DNA of 64,000 nucleotides from Candidatus Contendibacter odensensis (GCA_002747185.1 PDTV01000006.1:21578-85577); one strand, 5' to 3'. Counted from the first letter of the stretch, positions 21,665-31,187 are shown. Numbers and translations are program-made. Notes: generated by a model not told the origin, from the sequence alone.

Positions 21665-23625
21665 TCACTTAAATGATCAATATCAGGGTACATATAAACC
21701 GGTAAGGTAAAATGAAAAGAAGCACCCTGACTAGTATTTAATGTTACCCAAAGCTTTCCACCCTGAGACTCAATAATAGATCGACTTACCGACAGGCTCA
21801 TACCCGTACCACCCGGTTTGGTCGTAAAAAAAGGCTGAAATAACCGCTCAGCAACTTCAGGACTGAGTCCATGACCTGTATCACAGATCGTAACCTGTGC
21901 CGTTTCTGAATCAAAAACACTCGTATAGATACTTAATTCATGCGGCTCATCCTCAGGTATTTCCTGCATCGCTTCTAACGCATTACGAATCAGATAGAGT
22001 ACGACCAACTGTATTTGAATATTATTAGCCAATACCGTGGGCAATGCTTCCGATAAATACAGCTCTGATGCTACACCTGATTGCCTTAATTCTAATTGAA
22101 TATAGCGAATAACATTATGAATCAGCGCATTAAGATCCACCGCATCCTGCTTGGCGGGACTTTTATTTACCAGTTCACGTAAATGACGGATAATTTCACC
22201 TGCACGCAACCCTTGGCTACAGATATCTTCCAGGGTGCTGGCCAGCTTACGAGGGTCAGTTTGATCCTGCTGCAACAGTGTCAGGCAAGCTTGCGTGTAT
22301 GCCACAATAGCTGCTAAGGGCTGATTGAGTTCGTGAGCAAGACCGGAAGCCAGTTCCACGGCCAGATTCAAACGTGACATCCTGGATAGGTCCACTTGCT
22401 GCCGTCGAAGCTGGTCTTCAGCAAGTCGTCGAGCGGTAATATCCTCAGCCAATCCTACAATACGATAGGCATCACCCTTTTCATCAGCAATCGGAAAACC
22501 ACGATCCCAAATCCAGCGAATTGAGCCATCCGGTCGTATAATTCGATATTCCTGCTCAAAATGACCCGTGGATAATTCCTCAGCATACGCCCTTTGCACC
22601 CGAGGCCGATCATCAGGATGAATACTTTTGATCCAGTTGTATGGGTAATTACCAATATCTTGTACCGAACATCCCCAGATATCCTCGTAAGCAGGGCTGA
22701 CATAAAGCAGGCGCTCATCCAGAATGCTGTATACCCAAAACACTTCACGGATATGTTCGGCCATTTGCCTAAACCGCTCTTCACTATCACGCAACGCCAC
22801 TTCTGCTGAAACACGGGCGTTAATCTGTCGCTCCAATGTACGATTAATTGCCAAAAGATTGGCAGTGCGTTCATGAATCCGTGATTCCATCTCTTCATGA
22901 GTACGCTGCAATTGCGCCTCAATTTGCTTCTGTACAGTAATATCGTGAGCTATTCCGATCACACCTGTAATATGTCCGCTGGTATCACGATAAGGCCACT
23001 TGGTAACCAGCAAAACTCTTGTTTCACCATCCACTATAAAAATATTCTCACTTTTGCGTACACAGCCTTCAATCAAAACCCTGTGATCATCCTCAATGAG
23101 TTTTTGAGCCATTCTAGCGGGAAACAAATCCATATCAGTTCGGTCAAGGCAATCATTGTATGAATAACCCATCCACCGTAAGCACGCTGCATTCAATACC
23201 TTATAGTGCCCTTTTTTATCTTTGATAAACGCAACATCATTAATCTTTTCAATGAACTCTGCCACACGCATATCGTGCATCCGGCAGCTATTATTATTTA
23301 TTGCGTTGCCACATATACGGATTAACCCAATCAACAGGCAGCTGCCCGAAATAATCAATAGGGCATCCTTGAATAGCAGCACTACCAGTAATGACGTCCA
23401 CTGATACCAATAATACTTGATAAACCACCAGTCTACTGCCAGTAACCCAATTAAAACCAGAGGGATACACAGCCACCAAAATGTGGCAGGACCAATAAAT
23501 CCCCCTTGACAATACTGCTGCCGAGTACAACCATCACTTGTGATTTTATGTAAAAGCTGTTCCGGTAGCGCGATGGTAGACGAAAGTCTGCCAGGCATCC
23601 CGATCACTTGTTTTACCGGTTTCAT
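21661..23625 (-). CDS. FixL-like membrane PAS sensor histidine kinase
   Basis: The 654-residue protein has two hydrophobic segments near the N-terminus (FWWLCIPLVLIGLLAVDW and SLLVVLLFKDALLIISGSCL, about 48-105), a first PAS domain (about 120-235, ending GHITGVIGIAHDIT), a short coiled coil, a second PAS with PAC segment (about 285-405, FEQEYRIIRPDGSIRWIWDRG), then HisKA with the FixL-type H-box GLAHELNQPLAAI (about 430) and HATPase with RNALEAM, DTGHGLS and a GTGMSLSVSRSI G2 box. No haem-binding PAS signature is obvious, so FixL-like refers to the kinase core only. It overlaps the FixJ-type gene and the upstream kinase by four bases each. Confidence 0.93.
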   Translation of the reverse strand: MKPVKQVIGMPGRLSSTIALPEQLLHKITSDGCTRQQYCQGGFIGPATFWWLCIPLVLIGLLAVDWWFIKYYWYQWTSLLVVLLFKDALLIISGSCLLIGLIRICGNAINNNSCRMHDMRVAEFIEKINDVAFIKDKKGHYKVLNAACLRWMGYSYNDCLDRTDMDLFPARMAQKLIEDDHRVLIEGCVRKSENIFIVDGETRVLLVTKWPYRDTSGHITGVIGIAHDITVQKQIEAQLQRTHEEMESRIHERTANLLAINRTLERQINARVSAEVALRDSEERFRQMAEHIREVFWVYSILDERLLYVSPAYEDIWGCSVQDIGNYPYNWIKSIHPDDRPRVQRAYAEELSTGHFEQEYRIIRPDGSIRWIWDRGFPIADEKGDAYRIVGLAEDITARRLAEDQLRRQQVDLSRMSRLNLAVELASGLAHELNQPLAAIVAYTQACLTLLQQDQTDPRKLASTLEDICSQGLRAGEIIRHLRELVNKSPAKQDAVDLNALIHNVIRYIQLELRQSGVASELYLSEALPTVLANNIQIQLVVLYLIRNALEAMQEIPEDEPHELSIYTSVFDSETAQVTICDTGHGLSPEVAERLFQPFFTTKPGGTGMSLSVSRSIIESQGGKLWVTLNTSQGASFHFTLPVYMYPDIDHLSE

Positions 23626-25583
23626 ATTAACCAGGATTGCCTGGCAACCATTGCTTGAGACGACGGTTTCCGAACTGCTTTCCTGTCAGAAGCCCAGCAT
23701 CCATGCAATGCTACCACTGGCAAAGTAAAATGAAATGTTGCTCCGCAATCTCCTTCATTTGCAGTCGCCCACAAACGACCACCGTGAGCTTCGATAATAC
23801 TTTGACTAATGGGTAATCCCAGTCCTAAGCCTTCAGATTTTGTTGTAAAAAATGGACGCAGTATCTGATCTAGATTAACCGCTTTCAGTCCAGAACCGTG
23901 ATCGCGCACAGCAATTTCAATCACTGCATCATCACTGGCAAGTTGCGCAGAAATAAAGATATCTCTGGCATCCTTGCGACCCTTCATTGCATCCATTGCA
24001 TTACGTAATAAATTACAAATTACCTGTTGTACTTGTAGTCGATCCACCCGTACCATAGGCAGGTTGGCGGCACATTCATAGTGCAGGTAAATATCGTGAC
24101 GGCTGGTTTCCAATTCGAGCAAATCAATAATTTCAGCCAGCAGTTCATCTACCCGGCTGACAATATATTGCGCCTTGCCGTACCGGGAAAAATGACGAAT
24201 ATGTTGAATAATATTGCCAGCTCGTGTGCTCTGCGCTGCAATTTTTTCAATCAGTTCACTGATTGCGCCCACTTCATTTAAGCTACCCCGCAATTGCTCC
24301 AGACAGGCTTCACTGTAAAGGTTAATTGCTGTAATGGGCTGGTTAATTTCATGAACCAGCCCAGAAGCCATCTCACCCAAGATACTCAATCGCGATGCGT
24401 GCGCTAATAATGATTGTTGCTGTTGTACCGCTAGTGCCATGCACTCCTGCTCTAATGCTCCGCTGACCCATTCGGCCATCAACTGGAGCAACTCAAAGTC
24501 AACGGTACTAAACGTTGTCGATCGTGGTCGAAAATCGGAAAAGCTTAACGTGCCATACACCTCGCCATTGACTCGAACAGGCACACCCAAATAAGCTTTC
24601 AACTTTAACTTGTGATACCCAGGATGCCTACACCACCCGCATACAGCCGCACATTCAAAACCCTGTGCAGCCTGGCTCGACAAGGTTTCAAAACAATACG
24701 TCTCTTTCAGATCAAATACATCACCGCGTGCAATTTGATGATCCGGTGATCGAACCTGTATCACCTCATAGCGACTTTCCACAACGCGAGACAAAATACC
24801 AATCCCCAGACCAAAGCGCTGGCACCCCATCTTTAGCATGGCTTGAATCTGCTCACTGGGACGACGGTATGATATGGAAATAACGCGATACAGCTCCCGC
24901 ATGGCCGCCACGCTATCCTCTAGTGCCGTCTGCTTTTCTGCCAGTCGCCGATTACTTTCCTCGACCTGTTCCTTGCTATCTGAAAAGGAACAGGCCAAAT
25001 CAAGATTTTCCTGTGCCAGACGCAGCGAGCAAACAAGCATCTTGTGATACCGGTACGCCGTACCCAGCGCCAGCAACAGATACAGGATTCCGGTTGCACC
25101 CATAGTGATACGCAATGAATCGTGTTGCATCAAAAACCAGATCATTGGTGGTAATGTCAATGGAATAGCGTAAGCCGTATAGGTGGCCAACACCGGGGTC
25201 ATGGTCAACACCCCCCCCATCAACACACCTCCCAGTATCAGCGCAATAAAGGTATCGTAAACCACCGAGGGCGAAAAGATCAGCAACACAACACTGCCAC
25301 CCCAAACAACACCTGTTGCTGCACATGCCCACGTATAGCGACCTGCCCAAGGGCTGATATCTGTATCGAGATGGCTTCGGTAGCGGAACGAAGCGATTAA
25401 CACCAGCCGAGCCAGGATGGTACTCTCCAGCAAAACCAGCCAGATCAGCAGGATCACGTGGGGAATCAAGGGCCACATTACCCACACCAACAGGGGCGCA
25501 ATCAGTAAGCTGGTGACTGTACCCAATGGTGCTTGTGCGTATAGCAACTGCACCTGTTCAGCATAAATTTTTTGTCTAATCAA
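23622..25583 (-). CDS. Membrane-integral sensor histidine kinase with cysteine-rich GAF domain
   Basis: The chosen start is TTG at 25583, about 30 bases after the stop of the preceding small gene; longer in-frame starts would overlap that gene's coding region and give unlikely sequence. The resulting roughly 653-residue protein has about six membrane segments (residues 20-195), a coiled coil, a GAF domain (about 245-400), then HisKA with LVHEINQPITAINLY and HATPase with LLRNAMDAM, DHGSGL and GLGLPISQSI. The GAF carries a Cys/His cluster, FECAAVCGWCRHPGYH, which could bind metal or sense redox. Its stop overlaps the next kinase's start. The start codon is the weakest part of this call. Confidence 0.85.
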   Translation of the reverse strand: MIRQKIYAEQVQLLYAQAPLGTVTSLLIAPLLVWVMWPLIPHVILLIWLVLLESTILARLVLIASFRYRSHLDTDISPWAGRYTWACAATGVVWGGSVVLLIFSPSVVYDTFIALILGGVLMGGVLTMTPVLATYTAYAIPLTLPPMIWFLMQHDSLRITMGATGILYLLLALGTAYRYHKMLVCSLRLAQENLDLACSFSDSKEQVEESNRRLAEKQTALEDSVAAMRELYRVISISYRRPSEQIQAMLKMGCQRFGLGIGILSRVVESRYEVIQVRSPDHQIARGDVFDLKETYCFETLSSQAAQGFECAAVCGWCRHPGYHKLKLKAYLGVPVRVNGEVYGTLSFSDFRPRSTTFSTVDFELLQLMAEWVSGALEQECMALAVQQQQSLLAHASRLSILGEMASGLVHEINQPITAINLYSEACLEQLRGSLNEVGAISELIEKIAAQSTRAGNIIQHIRHFSRYGKAQYIVSRVDELLAEIIDLLELETSRHDIYLHYECAANLPMVRVDRLQVQQVICNLLRNAMDAMKGRKDARDIFISAQLASDDAVIEIAVRDHGSGLKAVNLDQILRPFFTTKSEGLGLGLPISQSIIEAHGGRLWATANEGDCGATFHFTLPVVALHGCWASDRKAVRKPSSQAMVARQSWLI

Positions 25584-25614
25584 ATAACCAGAAGAGTTCC
25601 AATAGCAATAACGT

Positions 25615-25974
25615 TCACGGTACGCGATGTGTTTGAGACTCGGCAAAATCCTCAGACGATGCGTCCGATACCGGTTGCTTTTCCAGGCCGATGATATGCT
25701 CCGATTCATCAATGAGGCGCCCCGATGCAACGGTATATTCGCCATCGACGGTATACTCGCCATCAATGGTATTGGGTGCTTGTTGCTGCGCGTGCTGCAC
25801 CACACGACGCCATCGCCACCACAACCAGCCACCGAACACCAATCCAGCCACAAGCAATATAAGAAACAACACTGTGGCAATTGTAAATCCAGCAACGATA
25901 ACCAGCGCCGAGAGAATGGCCAACCCCAGACGCACTGGCCAGGATTTTTGTGCAAATACGGCGGGTTGATTCAT
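25615..25974 (-). CDS. Small two-pass membrane protein, unknown function
   Basis: Start ATG at 25974 overlaps the stop of the upstream 26-residue peptide gene (ATGA), giving 119 residues. The sequence starts [17 protein letters not shown], has one long or two short hydrophobic segments (about 18-53: LAILSALVIVAGFTIATVLF then LILLVAGLVFGGWLWWRW), and ends in a polar acidic tail with a near-duplicate DGEYTVDGEYTVASG. The tail is presumably cytoplasmic or periplasmic; topology is ambiguous. I recognise no family. Its placement between a copper-type ATPase and two kinases suggests a role linked to metal handling or signal input. Confidence 0.7.
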   Translation of the reverse strand: MNQPAVFAQKSWPVRLGLAILSALVIVAGFTIATVLFLILLVAGLVFGGWLWWRWRRVVQHAQQQAPNTIDGEYTVDGEYTVASGRLIDESEHIIGLEKQPVSDASSEDFAESQTHRVP

Positions 25975-26051
25975 CGCTGAGCCACCCAAAACCACCAGAT
26001 GATCAGGGCTATCAACCCCAGCCCGATCACATTGACGACAACGGTAATCAT
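25971..26051 (-). CDS. 26-residue membrane peptide, cupredoxin-anchor-like
   Basis: The frame [20 protein letters not shown] followed by FWVAQR and a stop lies exactly between copA and the next gene, overlapping both by ATGA. It closely resembles the N-terminal membrane anchor ([15 protein letters not shown] type) of cupredoxin-domain proteins that often follow copper ATPases; here the cupredoxin domain is absent. Either it is a remnant retained for translational coupling or a stand-alone microprotein. Too short for automatic ORF calling at ordinary cutoffs. Confidence 0.6.
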   Translation of the reverse strand: MITVVVNVIGLGLIALIIWWFWVAQR

Positions 26052-28312
26052 ATTATCGGCGTACCTTTCGGTTGGAAACCACGCAGCCGGTTGGCATTGC
26101 TAACGACAGTAAAAGACGATAGCGCCATTGCTGCGCCGGCCAACATGGGATTAAGCAACACTCCCGTCACGGGGTAAAGCGCACCTGCCGCAACTGGAAT
26201 CCCCAAGCCATTGTAAAGGAAAGCACCAAATAGATTTTGCCGAATATTCACCAAAACCGCACGTGAGAGTGCAACCGCATCAGCAATACCATGCAAGGAG
26301 CCACGTACCAATGTAATACCGGCACTCTCAATGGCGATATCAGCACCTGAACCTATTGCCAAACCAATATCAGCATATGCGAGTGCCGGTGCATCATTGA
26401 TCCCATCACCGACCATACCGACAACCTCACCAGATGCTTGCAGGCTTGTTATTACGTTTGCTTTATCAGTGGGTAGCCTTTCGGCATACACTGCTTCAGC
26501 CTCAATACCCACTTGAGCGGCAATAGCAGCCACGGTTGCTTTATGATCGCCGCTGAGCAGAACCACACGCAATCCAAGCTCCCGCAAACGCTGAATGGCT
26601 GCCAAAGAGTCAGGTTTAACCGGATCAGACACTGCGATGACACCTGCAGCCTGACCATCAATAGCAATGAATACGGGTGTCTGGCCTGTCGCCGCCAACC
26701 GTACCGCGTGCGACTCAAACGCCGTCATATCGACACCAAAGGTATCGAGTAAATAACGGTTGCCCACCAGCAATGATTGTCCCTCGACCTCCCCGCTAAT
26801 ACCCTGACCGGTGAACGTCTGGAAATGCTGCAATGATGGCACTGTAACACCACGATCAACAGCAGCGCTCAAAATAGCCTGTGCCAAGGGGTGCTCGGAA
26901 CCCGCCTCCAGACCCGCAACCTGGCGAAATACATCCGTTTCATCAAAACCCTCAGCAACAATCAAAGCACTGACTGTCGGTCGCCCAACCGTCACGGTAC
27001 CGGTCTTATCCAGCACTACGGTGGTCATTTGCCCAACACGCTGCAACGCTTCACCGTCGCGGACCAAAATGCCATATTCGGCGGCTTTACCAACGCCAAT
27101 CATAATAGAAATCGGGGTTGCCAATCCCAGCGCACAGGGACAGGCGATAATCAATACCGTTAATGAGGTAACCAGCATGTAGCCTGCTTTGGGTACCGGC
27201 CCGAAATTAAACCAGACGAGTGCTGTTAGTACAGCAATAATCAATACCATCGGTACAAATACAGCAGCGACCCGATCAACCAGGCGACCAATCGGGAGTT
27301 TGCTGCCCTGCGCTTGGCGTACACTGGCCACAATGTGCGCTAGTATAGTATCTTCACCTACCTGGGTGGCACGAAATATGAGTGTACCTTTCTGATTCAA
27401 GGTACCGCCTGTGACAAAATCCCCTTCCTGCTTGCTCACAGGCAAGGGTTCACCCGTTAGCATGGCTTCATCGATAGTGGATTGCCCGCCGGTAACCACA
27501 CCATCAACCGGGATTTTCTCACCAGGCCGTACACGAATAAGTACACCGACATTGAGTGTTTCGATGGGGACATCACGCTCCCGGTCGCCTTCGACCACAC
27601 GTGCAGTACGTGATTGCAGGCCTAACAGGCGCTGAATTGCTCTGGATGCCTTGCCCCGTGCGCGACTTTCCAGGGCAGCACCGAGATTAATTAACGCAAT
27701 AATAGTAACGGCGGCTTCAAAATAGGCGTTTTGCGCCAAGCTGGGAATGTCACCTGGAAACAATGCCACCAGCATAGAGTAAAACCATGCTGAACCTGTA
27801 CCTAGGGCAATCAAGGTATCCATGTTGGCGTTGTGGTAACGAAATTGTCGCCACGCACCCGTAAAAAAATGGCCACCACTGTAGATAAGAACGACCAGCG
27901 TTAACAGTCCTGTAATAATCCAGAACATTTGCCCCATCGTTGTTGCCAATACCGGTAAATAGCCCAGCATTTCAGCTAACATCAAGGGTACAGCCAGTGT
28001 TCCAGCAACTAGAGTATTACGGATCAATCGCTGATAATGGGCATTTTCAACAGCATCACGCTCAGCCTCAGCGGTGAAAGCGGTGAAACCACGCTGTTCG
28101 ACTGCATCGTAACCAGCAGCTTGAACGGCCTGAATCAGGGTAGCACTGTCTGGAGAGCCGATCACCTGAGCGGTACGCTCGGCAAAGTTCACGTTAGCTT
28201 CGGTTACCCCTGGAATATTACGCAGTGCTGTCTCTACGGCAGCAACACAACCGGCACAACTTATGCCGCTAATAGACAGATAATGACAATCTTGTGTCAC
28301 TGGAGTAGTCAT
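26048..28312 (-). CDS. copA: Copper-type (P1B) heavy-metal translocating P-ATPase
   Basis: P1B-type ATPases export Cu(I) or similar ions across the inner membrane. Start ATG at 28312 (GAGGTG ribosome site upstream) gives 754 residues. It has one N-terminal heavy-metal domain with GISCAGC (Cys 19 and 22), the actuator TGEP (about 286), the transmembrane metal site CPC (about 391-393) in [13 protein letters not shown], phosphorylation site DKTGT (about 435), the SEHPLAQAI motif, and hinge [11 protein letters not shown]. The Y-N and M-S pattern of late helices ([29 protein letters not shown]) fits the Cu(I) CopA subgroup. It heads the overlapping cluster running to the FixJ-type gene. Confidence 0.93.
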   Translation of the reverse strand: MTTPVTQDCHYLSISGISCAGCVAAVETALRNIPGVTEANVNFAERTAQVIGSPDSATLIQAVQAAGYDAVEQRGFTAFTAEAERDAVENAHYQRLIRNTLVAGTLAVPLMLAEMLGYLPVLATTMGQMFWIITGLLTLVVLIYSGGHFFTGAWRQFRYHNANMDTLIALGTGSAWFYSMLVALFPGDIPSLAQNAYFEAAVTIIALINLGAALESRARGKASRAIQRLLGLQSRTARVVEGDRERDVPIETLNVGVLIRVRPGEKIPVDGVVTGGQSTIDEAMLTGEPLPVSKQEGDFVTGGTLNQKGTLIFRATQVGEDTILAHIVASVRQAQGSKLPIGRLVDRVAAVFVPMVLIIAVLTALVWFNFGPVPKAGYMLVTSLTVLIIACPCALGLATPISIMIGVGKAAEYGILVRDGEALQRVGQMTTVVLDKTGTVTVGRPTVSALIVAEGFDETDVFRQVAGLEAGSEHPLAQAILSAAVDRGVTVPSLQHFQTFTGQGISGEVEGQSLLVGNRYLLDTFGVDMTAFESHAVRLAATGQTPVFIAIDGQAAGVIAVSDPVKPDSLAAIQRLRELGLRVVLLSGDHKATVAAIAAQVGIEAEAVYAERLPTDKANVITSLQASGEVVGMVGDGINDAPALAYADIGLAIGSGADIAIESAGITLVRGSLHGIADAVALSRAVLVNIRQNLFGAFLYNGLGIPVAAGALYPVTGVLLNPMLAGAAMALSSFTVVSNANRLRGFQPKGTPII

Positions 28313-28679
28313 GTAACACCTCAGACAGCAATATAAAAAATCGAACGGGGGGATCGTGCCATAGCAAGCTGTCCCAATAGACAACATTATCTTTACAGCA
28401 ACATCTTTACAGCAACTCAACTACTATCCACCAAGAGTTCAAGTGGGCTGGTATGGGTTAAGCGCGCAAACATCTACTCGATATGCGCTCCGCACGTCAT
28501 GGTTGTGCTGATACGCTTGACTGATAAACCCGATTTTGCAAGCAGGGTTTGCTGTTAAAACTGACCCAATGAGCGCTGAATGATTTTAATCTTGTTCATA
28601 ATGGAAAATAAATGTTTTAACTAAAAAAACCATGATAAAACCATGTTAGTCTGTATAAATAATCTCAAGGGAGGGTGTA
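28313..28679. other. Intergenic region between copA and broken regulator
   Basis: About 370 bases between divergent genes. No CueR-type dyad or other operator is evident by eye, and no reading frame looks genuine. Both promoters presumably lie here. Confidence 0.4.
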
Positions 28680-29099
28680 ATGCCAATCCAACACGTTCTC
28701 GTAGTCGAGGATTCCAAATCCGCGCGGCTGATGCTGCGTAAAATGTTGCAAGGATTTGACATCCATATCGCTGTAGCAGAATCCGCTGACGCCGCATTGA
28801 GGTATCTACACAACCAGCAACCAGATGCCATACTTACGGATCATACCATGCCAAGTTCAGCTCCAATTCCGGGAACTGGCCGGGCGGTTTGCTCAACAAT
28901 TACAACCATAAACTCAATAATTACAACCATAAACTCAATGAAGCAGCGCAGAAAACTATCAATACTGCTCGCGACACTGCCGATGAAGTTGTACAAACAA
29001 CAGCAGCAAAGATTGCTGAACAGGCTGCCAAAACCAATGTCAACCCTATGGCAACACGAGCAGCAGCGACTGAGGGAACAAGTCAATGACTATGGTTAA
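28680..29099 (+). pseudogene. Broken response regulator fused to a phasin-like tail
   Basis: The reading frame begins well, with a GGGAGGG ribosome site and MPIQHVLVVEDSKSARLMLR, a receiver domain with its DHTMP phosphoacceptor loop at about residue 54-58, and then loses sense at about 28856. In the other two frames the DNA still encodes protein-like sequence: QFRELAGRFAQQLQ, then a duplicated NYNHKLN, then NEAAQKTINTARDTADEVV and TTAAKIAEQAAKTNV to a stop near 29089, which resembles a phasin C-terminus. The simplest reading is a deletion joining a response regulator gene to a phasin-like gene, followed by frameshifts. A 139-residue chimera could still be made. Confidence 0.55.
28897..28934 (+). 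repeat. 19-base direct tandem repeat inside the broken gene
   Basis: AATTACAACCATAAACTCA occurs twice in tandem and encodes NYNHKLN twice in the phasin-like frame. Slippage duplication is the likely origin; it is a useful marker of the junction region. Confidence 0.75.
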
Positions 29100-29114
29100 A
29101 AGCACCAAGGTGAA

Positions 29115-29225
29115 ATGCAGTGTCGTACTTACCTGTCAACGGGTATAGCGGCGGCTATAGGCATTGGCGCAGCACTACTGGTATTTATGTATTGGGTTAA
29201 AGTAATCACTATAACGTATTACTAA
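29115..29225 (+). CDS. 36-residue single-pass membrane peptide
   Basis: An ATG at 29115 with an AAGGTGA ribosome site about six bases upstream opens a 36-residue frame starting MQCRTYLSTGIAAAIGIGAA, hydrophobic over most of its length, then WVKVITITYY. It lies between the broken regulator and the coiled-coil gene. It has no recognisable family; it may be a real small membrane protein, or the end of the decayed region. Confidence 0.4.
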   Translation: MQCRTYLSTGIAAAIGIGAALLVFMYWVKVITITYY

Positions 29226-29282
29226 AATCTGCTCTGCCTATCACCCGCATTGGTTTAAGAACATTTAAGTGAGTCTTGTATC

Positions 29283-30263
29283 ATGTCAGAAATACTCTCT
29301 CTGGTCATCGGATTTATTGGGGGTGCTGTTGTTATCTTTTTGCCGTCCTATCAAGCCATACGCCGTAAAGCTGCACAGCTCCGGGACGAAATAGCAGCAG
29401 CACAAGCAGAAAAAAACGACCTGCAAAGCAAGAACATGGCCAATGAGTCAAAAGCCTATCAGTTACGCCAGGAGCTAGTAGCGCAACAAAAGATACTTGA
29501 AGATAACCTGGGGGCTGCACAACAGCAACACGCTTCCCTGGAGCAACAATTGAATGAACTCAAAAAGCAACTTGAGACATCCAGACAGGATCACCTTCAG
29601 GATACAAAAAATTATAAAGACGCTATCGCACAGGCCGAACAGGAAAAGACCGCGCTGCAAGATCAATTTGCTCGTGAAAAAATGCAGTGGGACCAGGAAT
29701 GTCAAAGTCTATCGCTAGAAAACAGTCAATTTGACAATCAGTTACGAACCTTGCAACAGAGCAAGCAGGCACTGGAAGCCCGACTGGAACAACAAACCGA
29801 AAATTGGGAACGTGAGCGGCTTGCGTTGCAAATCCAGGTCAACTCACTGGAAGACAGCCTCGCACTGCAAAAAGCCCGCTCCAGTCAAGCACCAACTACG
29901 GTGGTGGATAATACACGGATCATTGAGCAGGCGAAAAAGTCCGCTAGCGAAGAACTCAGCACGCAACAAACAGCCTGGAATAATGAGCGTCAAAACCTGC
30001 AGAAACAGGTAGAACGCTTGCAAATGGAACAAAAATCCTTACGGGACAAGTTAGCAGCCGCCGAACAAAAAGGATCCTCTACCGCTATTCCGCAAGAACA
30101 CCCGGACATGCAGCAACAACTGGAACAATTAAATCAAGAGAAGCAGGTTCTTGAAAAGAAACTGGAAACCAGTAACCGCGCAACTGAACAAGAGCGTAGT
30201 GCGCCGGAAACAGAAACCGAGCAACTCATGGATCGCTTAATACGCTTACAAACACCTGAGTAA
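29283..30263 (+). CDS. Membrane-anchored coiled-coil protein, unknown function
   Basis: The 326-residue protein has one N-terminal membrane segment (EILSLVIGFIGGAVVIFLPS, about residues 3-22) and then a nearly continuous coiled coil to the C-terminus, very rich in Q, E, K and A, with repeated LEQQLNELKKQLE-like heptads. The expected form is a long cytoplasmic rod tethered to the membrane. It follows the 36-residue peptide gene by about 57 bases. Its build recalls the protein at 339-1397, though the sequences are not obviously related. No function is assigned. Confidence 0.72.
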   Translation: MSEILSLVIGFIGGAVVIFLPSYQAIRRKAAQLRDEIAAAQAEKNDLQSKNMANESKAYQLRQELVAQQKILEDNLGAAQQQHASLEQQLNELKKQLETSRQDHLQDTKNYKDAIAQAEQEKTALQDQFAREKMQWDQECQSLSLENSQFDNQLRTLQQSKQALEARLEQQTENWERERLALQIQVNSLEDSLALQKARSSQAPTTVVDNTRIIEQAKKSASEELSTQQTAWNNERQNLQKQVERLQMEQKSLRDKLAAAEQKGSSTAIPQEHPDMQQQLEQLNQEKQVLEKKLETSNRATEQERSAPETETEQLMDRLIRLQTPE

Positions 30264-30489
30264 CCCCAACAACCACACCAAAGCTCAGCAGCGTATTATA
30301 TAGTTGGCTGTGTGGCGAAAGGGCATCTGCTTACACAAAATTTACCAAAGGAAAACAGCCATAGCACCAACCACCTGCCCTCTTTAGCCGGTACAAGTCA
30401 CAGTTTCTCGGTGCGTATCGTTTAAACGTAACCCACCACACTAATTGACACAATCGCGTGGTGACAGACCAATTCGTAGCAGGAAGCCC
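30264..30489. other. Intergenic stretch before palindromic repeat copy 3
   Basis: No gene or clear terminator seen. Together with the repeat copy and the short stretch after it (30598-30687), this gives about 420 bases without a gene between a plus-strand and a minus-strand gene. Confidence 0.4.
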
Positions 30490-30597
30490 ATATAGCGGAA
30501 CCAATTAGATTTGATGAATTGGTTCCGCTATATCTACCTGTTTTAACGTGCAAATTATCACTATAAATTGTTCCGGTTTATAGTGTTTGTGCTATAC
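30490..30597 (+). repeat. Two-hairpin palindromic repeat, copy 3
   Basis: First hairpin: ATATAGCGGAACCAATT pairs with AATTGGTTCCGCTATAT around the GATTTGAT loop. The linker ACCTGTTTTAACGTGCAAA follows, then a second hairpin CACTATAAA/TTTATAGTG. It is nearly identical in its second half to copy 4, in opposite orientation. Confidence 0.9.
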
Positions 30598-30687
30598 AAT
30601 CCGGCAACCCGCTGCATATCGCCATAAATAGCGCCGGTACCAGCGACGATCGTATCGGCTGGTAATGCTCATTCCCTCTCCCTGTGT

Positions 30688-31101
30688 TCAATCCACCATT
30701 CGCTCTAAAGATGTCCGCAACTCTCCATCCAGCGGCACTGATCTCTCAGTCCGGGTATCCATGATCACAATGGTGACATCCGCATCGGATACCATCGTAT
30801 CGGTTCCCTTGAGAACAACACTCTGATACATGACAAAACTTCGATCACTAACACTTTTTATTGAGGTATTTATCAACAATATCTCACCCATATAGGCTGC
30901 ACGACGATAATTAATATTGATATTCACAATGGCAAAGACGTAGCTATGACGCTCAAGAAAATCCAAGCTATCCGAGCCGCCCTTATGCTCCAGAAAACTC
31001 CAGCGAGCTTCTTCCAAAAACTCCAGATAGCGGGCGTTATTAACATGGTGGAACAAGTCAAGATGATAACCTCGTACCTTAATCTCAATACTGTGAGCCA
31101 T
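30688..31101 (-). CDS. fadM: Acyl-CoA thioesterase FadM-like
   Basis: The 137-residue single hotdog-fold protein closely resembles E. coli FadM (YbaW): IKVRGYHLDLFHHVNNARYLEFLEEARW at the N-terminus, with the catalytic aspartate in this region, and VNININYRRAA near residue 60. FadM hydrolyses long-chain acyl-CoA intermediates, such as 3,5-tetradecadienoyl-CoA from oleate beta-oxidation. It starts 68 bases from, and divergent to, a phosphopantetheinyl transferase gene. Palindromic repeat copy 3 lies about 90 bases downstream of its stop. Confidence 0.9.
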   Translation of the reverse strand: MAHSIEIKVRGYHLDLFHHVNNARYLEFLEEARWSFLEHKGGSDSLDFLERHSYVFAIVNININYRRAAYMGEILLINTSIKSVSDRSFVMYQSVVLKGTDTMVSDADVTIVIMDTRTERSVPLDGELRTSLERMVD

Positions 31102-31187
31102 TCACTCATTCTCCTGTTATTAGCTCCAACATTATCAGTTGTATATCAGACACTCACCACTATAACGGGATGATCGTACTACACGAT

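Noticed and set aside
21661..23625. Haem-binding oxygen sensor FixL
   Set aside because: The kinase core is FixL-like, but the PAS domains lack an evident proximal-histidine haem signature, so an oxygen-sensing role is not claimed.
25584..25955. Longer N-terminus for the GAF kinase (start at 25955)
   Set aside because: It would overlap the complete 119-residue membrane protein gene in another frame, and its translation is Cys/Trp/Arg-rich and unlike a protein N-terminus.
29844..30032. Minus-strand frames opposite the coiled-coil gene
   Set aside because: Shadow of a repetitive Gln/Leu-rich coding sequence; no independent signals.
30602..30671. Minus-strand peptide LPADTIVAGTGAIYGDMQRV near fadM
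   Set aside because: Protein-like but only about 25 residues, no start codon in frame and no family identified; may be a remnant but unsupported.
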